DNA from: Heliomarina baculiformis
GTDB taxonomy: Bacteria; Pseudomonadota; Alphaproteobacteria; Rhodobacterales; Rhodobacteraceae
Length of the DNA stretch: 64,000 nucleotides
Reading direction: 5' to 3'
Assembly (NCBI RefSeq): GCF_019966545.1
Contig: NZ_JAIMIC010000006.1
Location: forward strand, 357,490-421,489
Shown here: positions 63,899 to 64,000 of the stretch, in pieces
Layout: every line of letters starts with the position of its first letter
Numbering within the stretch: the stretch's first letter is position 1
The notes under the pieces: generated by a model
The model's database searches: none
Seen by the model: the letters and a program-made list of their open reading frames with translations, nothing else
What the model was told of the DNA's origin: nothing
Made by a program: the position numbers and the translations under genes

Positions 63899-64000
63899 AT
63901 GCGAACCCGCGCCGCAGTCGCCGTTGAAGCCGGCAAACCGCTTGAAATCATGGAGGTGAATCTCGAAGGTCCGAAGGCGGGCGAGGTTCTGGTCGAGATC
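63899..64000 (+). CDS. Glutathione-dependent formaldehyde dehydrogenase-like class III ADH (partial)
   Basis: Only the first 34 codons are in the window (MRTRAAVAVEAGKPL, EIMEVNLEGPKAGEVLVEI). This N-terminus is typical of S-(hydroxymethyl)glutathione dehydrogenase (AdhC/FrmA/FlhA class III ADH). The ATG at 63899 follows CCCAAGGAG. If right, the enzyme oxidises the formaldehyde-glutathione adduct to formylglutathione, upstream of formate and the formate dehydrogenase at 12956. Other zinc alcohol dehydrogenases cannot be fully excluded. Confidence 0.8.
   Translation, partial: MRTRAAVAVEAGKPLEIMEVNLEGPKAGEVLVEI

Overview
The window reads as one contiguous stretch of a Rhodobacterales (Roseobacter-group) alphaproteobacterial chromosome. 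The support is high GC coding DNA with strong third-position bias, a ChrR-type anti-sigma factor with a group-IV sigma factor, a DUF3035/BamF-like lipoprotein, a DUF1674 (SdhAF4-type) protein and a Liv transporter with acyl-CoA ligases. No rRNA, tRNA, phage, insertion sequence or CRISPR array was seen. Genus and species cannot be read from the sequence.

Region by region. 1-8590 (minus) is one operon: an acyl-CoA ligase, LivG, LivH, a 79-residue two-helix membrane protein, LivM, a periplasmic binding protein, LivF and a phenylacetate-CoA-ligase-like enzyme cut by the window edge. It looks like an uptake-and-CoA-activation module for a carboxylic acid. Divergent from it (8846-11469) is a PAS hybrid kinase with an OmpR-type regulator; the gap between holds phased TTAC direct repeats that could be the regulator's site. 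11622-17246 carries an M20 amidohydrolase, a large molybdenum formate dehydrogenase subunit, a histidine-phosphatase-fold protein and a glutathione-transferase-like protein. 17389-23026 is a singlet-oxygen-response locus: rpoE-chrR, divergent from a four-gene operon (FAD oxidoreductase, DUF1365, GPH-type transporter, SDR), with a near-consensus RpoE promoter in front of rpoE.

23030-29638 holds rmuC-mutL, then deoC with a two-domain aldehyde dehydrogenase (deoxyribose-phosphate to acetaldehyde to acetate or acetyl-CoA). 29669-38402 is a minus-strand run of rsmB, a heparinase-like gene, purH, lspA, bamF-like and two M16 peptidase genes. 38460-43377 contains sdhAF4, a small secreted protein, dapB, and the ribosome/RNA block rbfA - phosphodiester glycosidase - truB - DUF1643 - rpsO. 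43446-49955 holds a P1 peptidase, arfB, an unresolved small-ORF region, an RTX protein, a VUT/YhhQ transporter, mepA and an Atg22-like MFS gene. 50079-53411 has yggT, recQ and yaaA.

The last part is envelope-related: a double-receiver hybrid kinase (whose 3' end overlaps yaaA by 67 bp) is divergent from a tightly overlapped operon of a PAN-alpha-2-macroglobulin, a putative glycolipid-binding protein and PBP1C. The window ends in the first codons of a probable glutathione-dependent formaldehyde dehydrogenase, which would supply formate to the formate dehydrogenase seen earlier.

The best candidates for undescribed biology are the small membrane protein coupled inside the Liv operon, the 11-bp-phased repeats before it, the 19-bp perfect TGTACA hairpin at 38745, paired AT-rich hairpins, a dispersed GTATTT/GAAGAAG intergenic element, the small ORFs with a 14-nt ribosome-binding match upstream of arfB, an orphan plus-strand terminator at 44683, and the glycolipid-binding protein between A2M and PBP1C.
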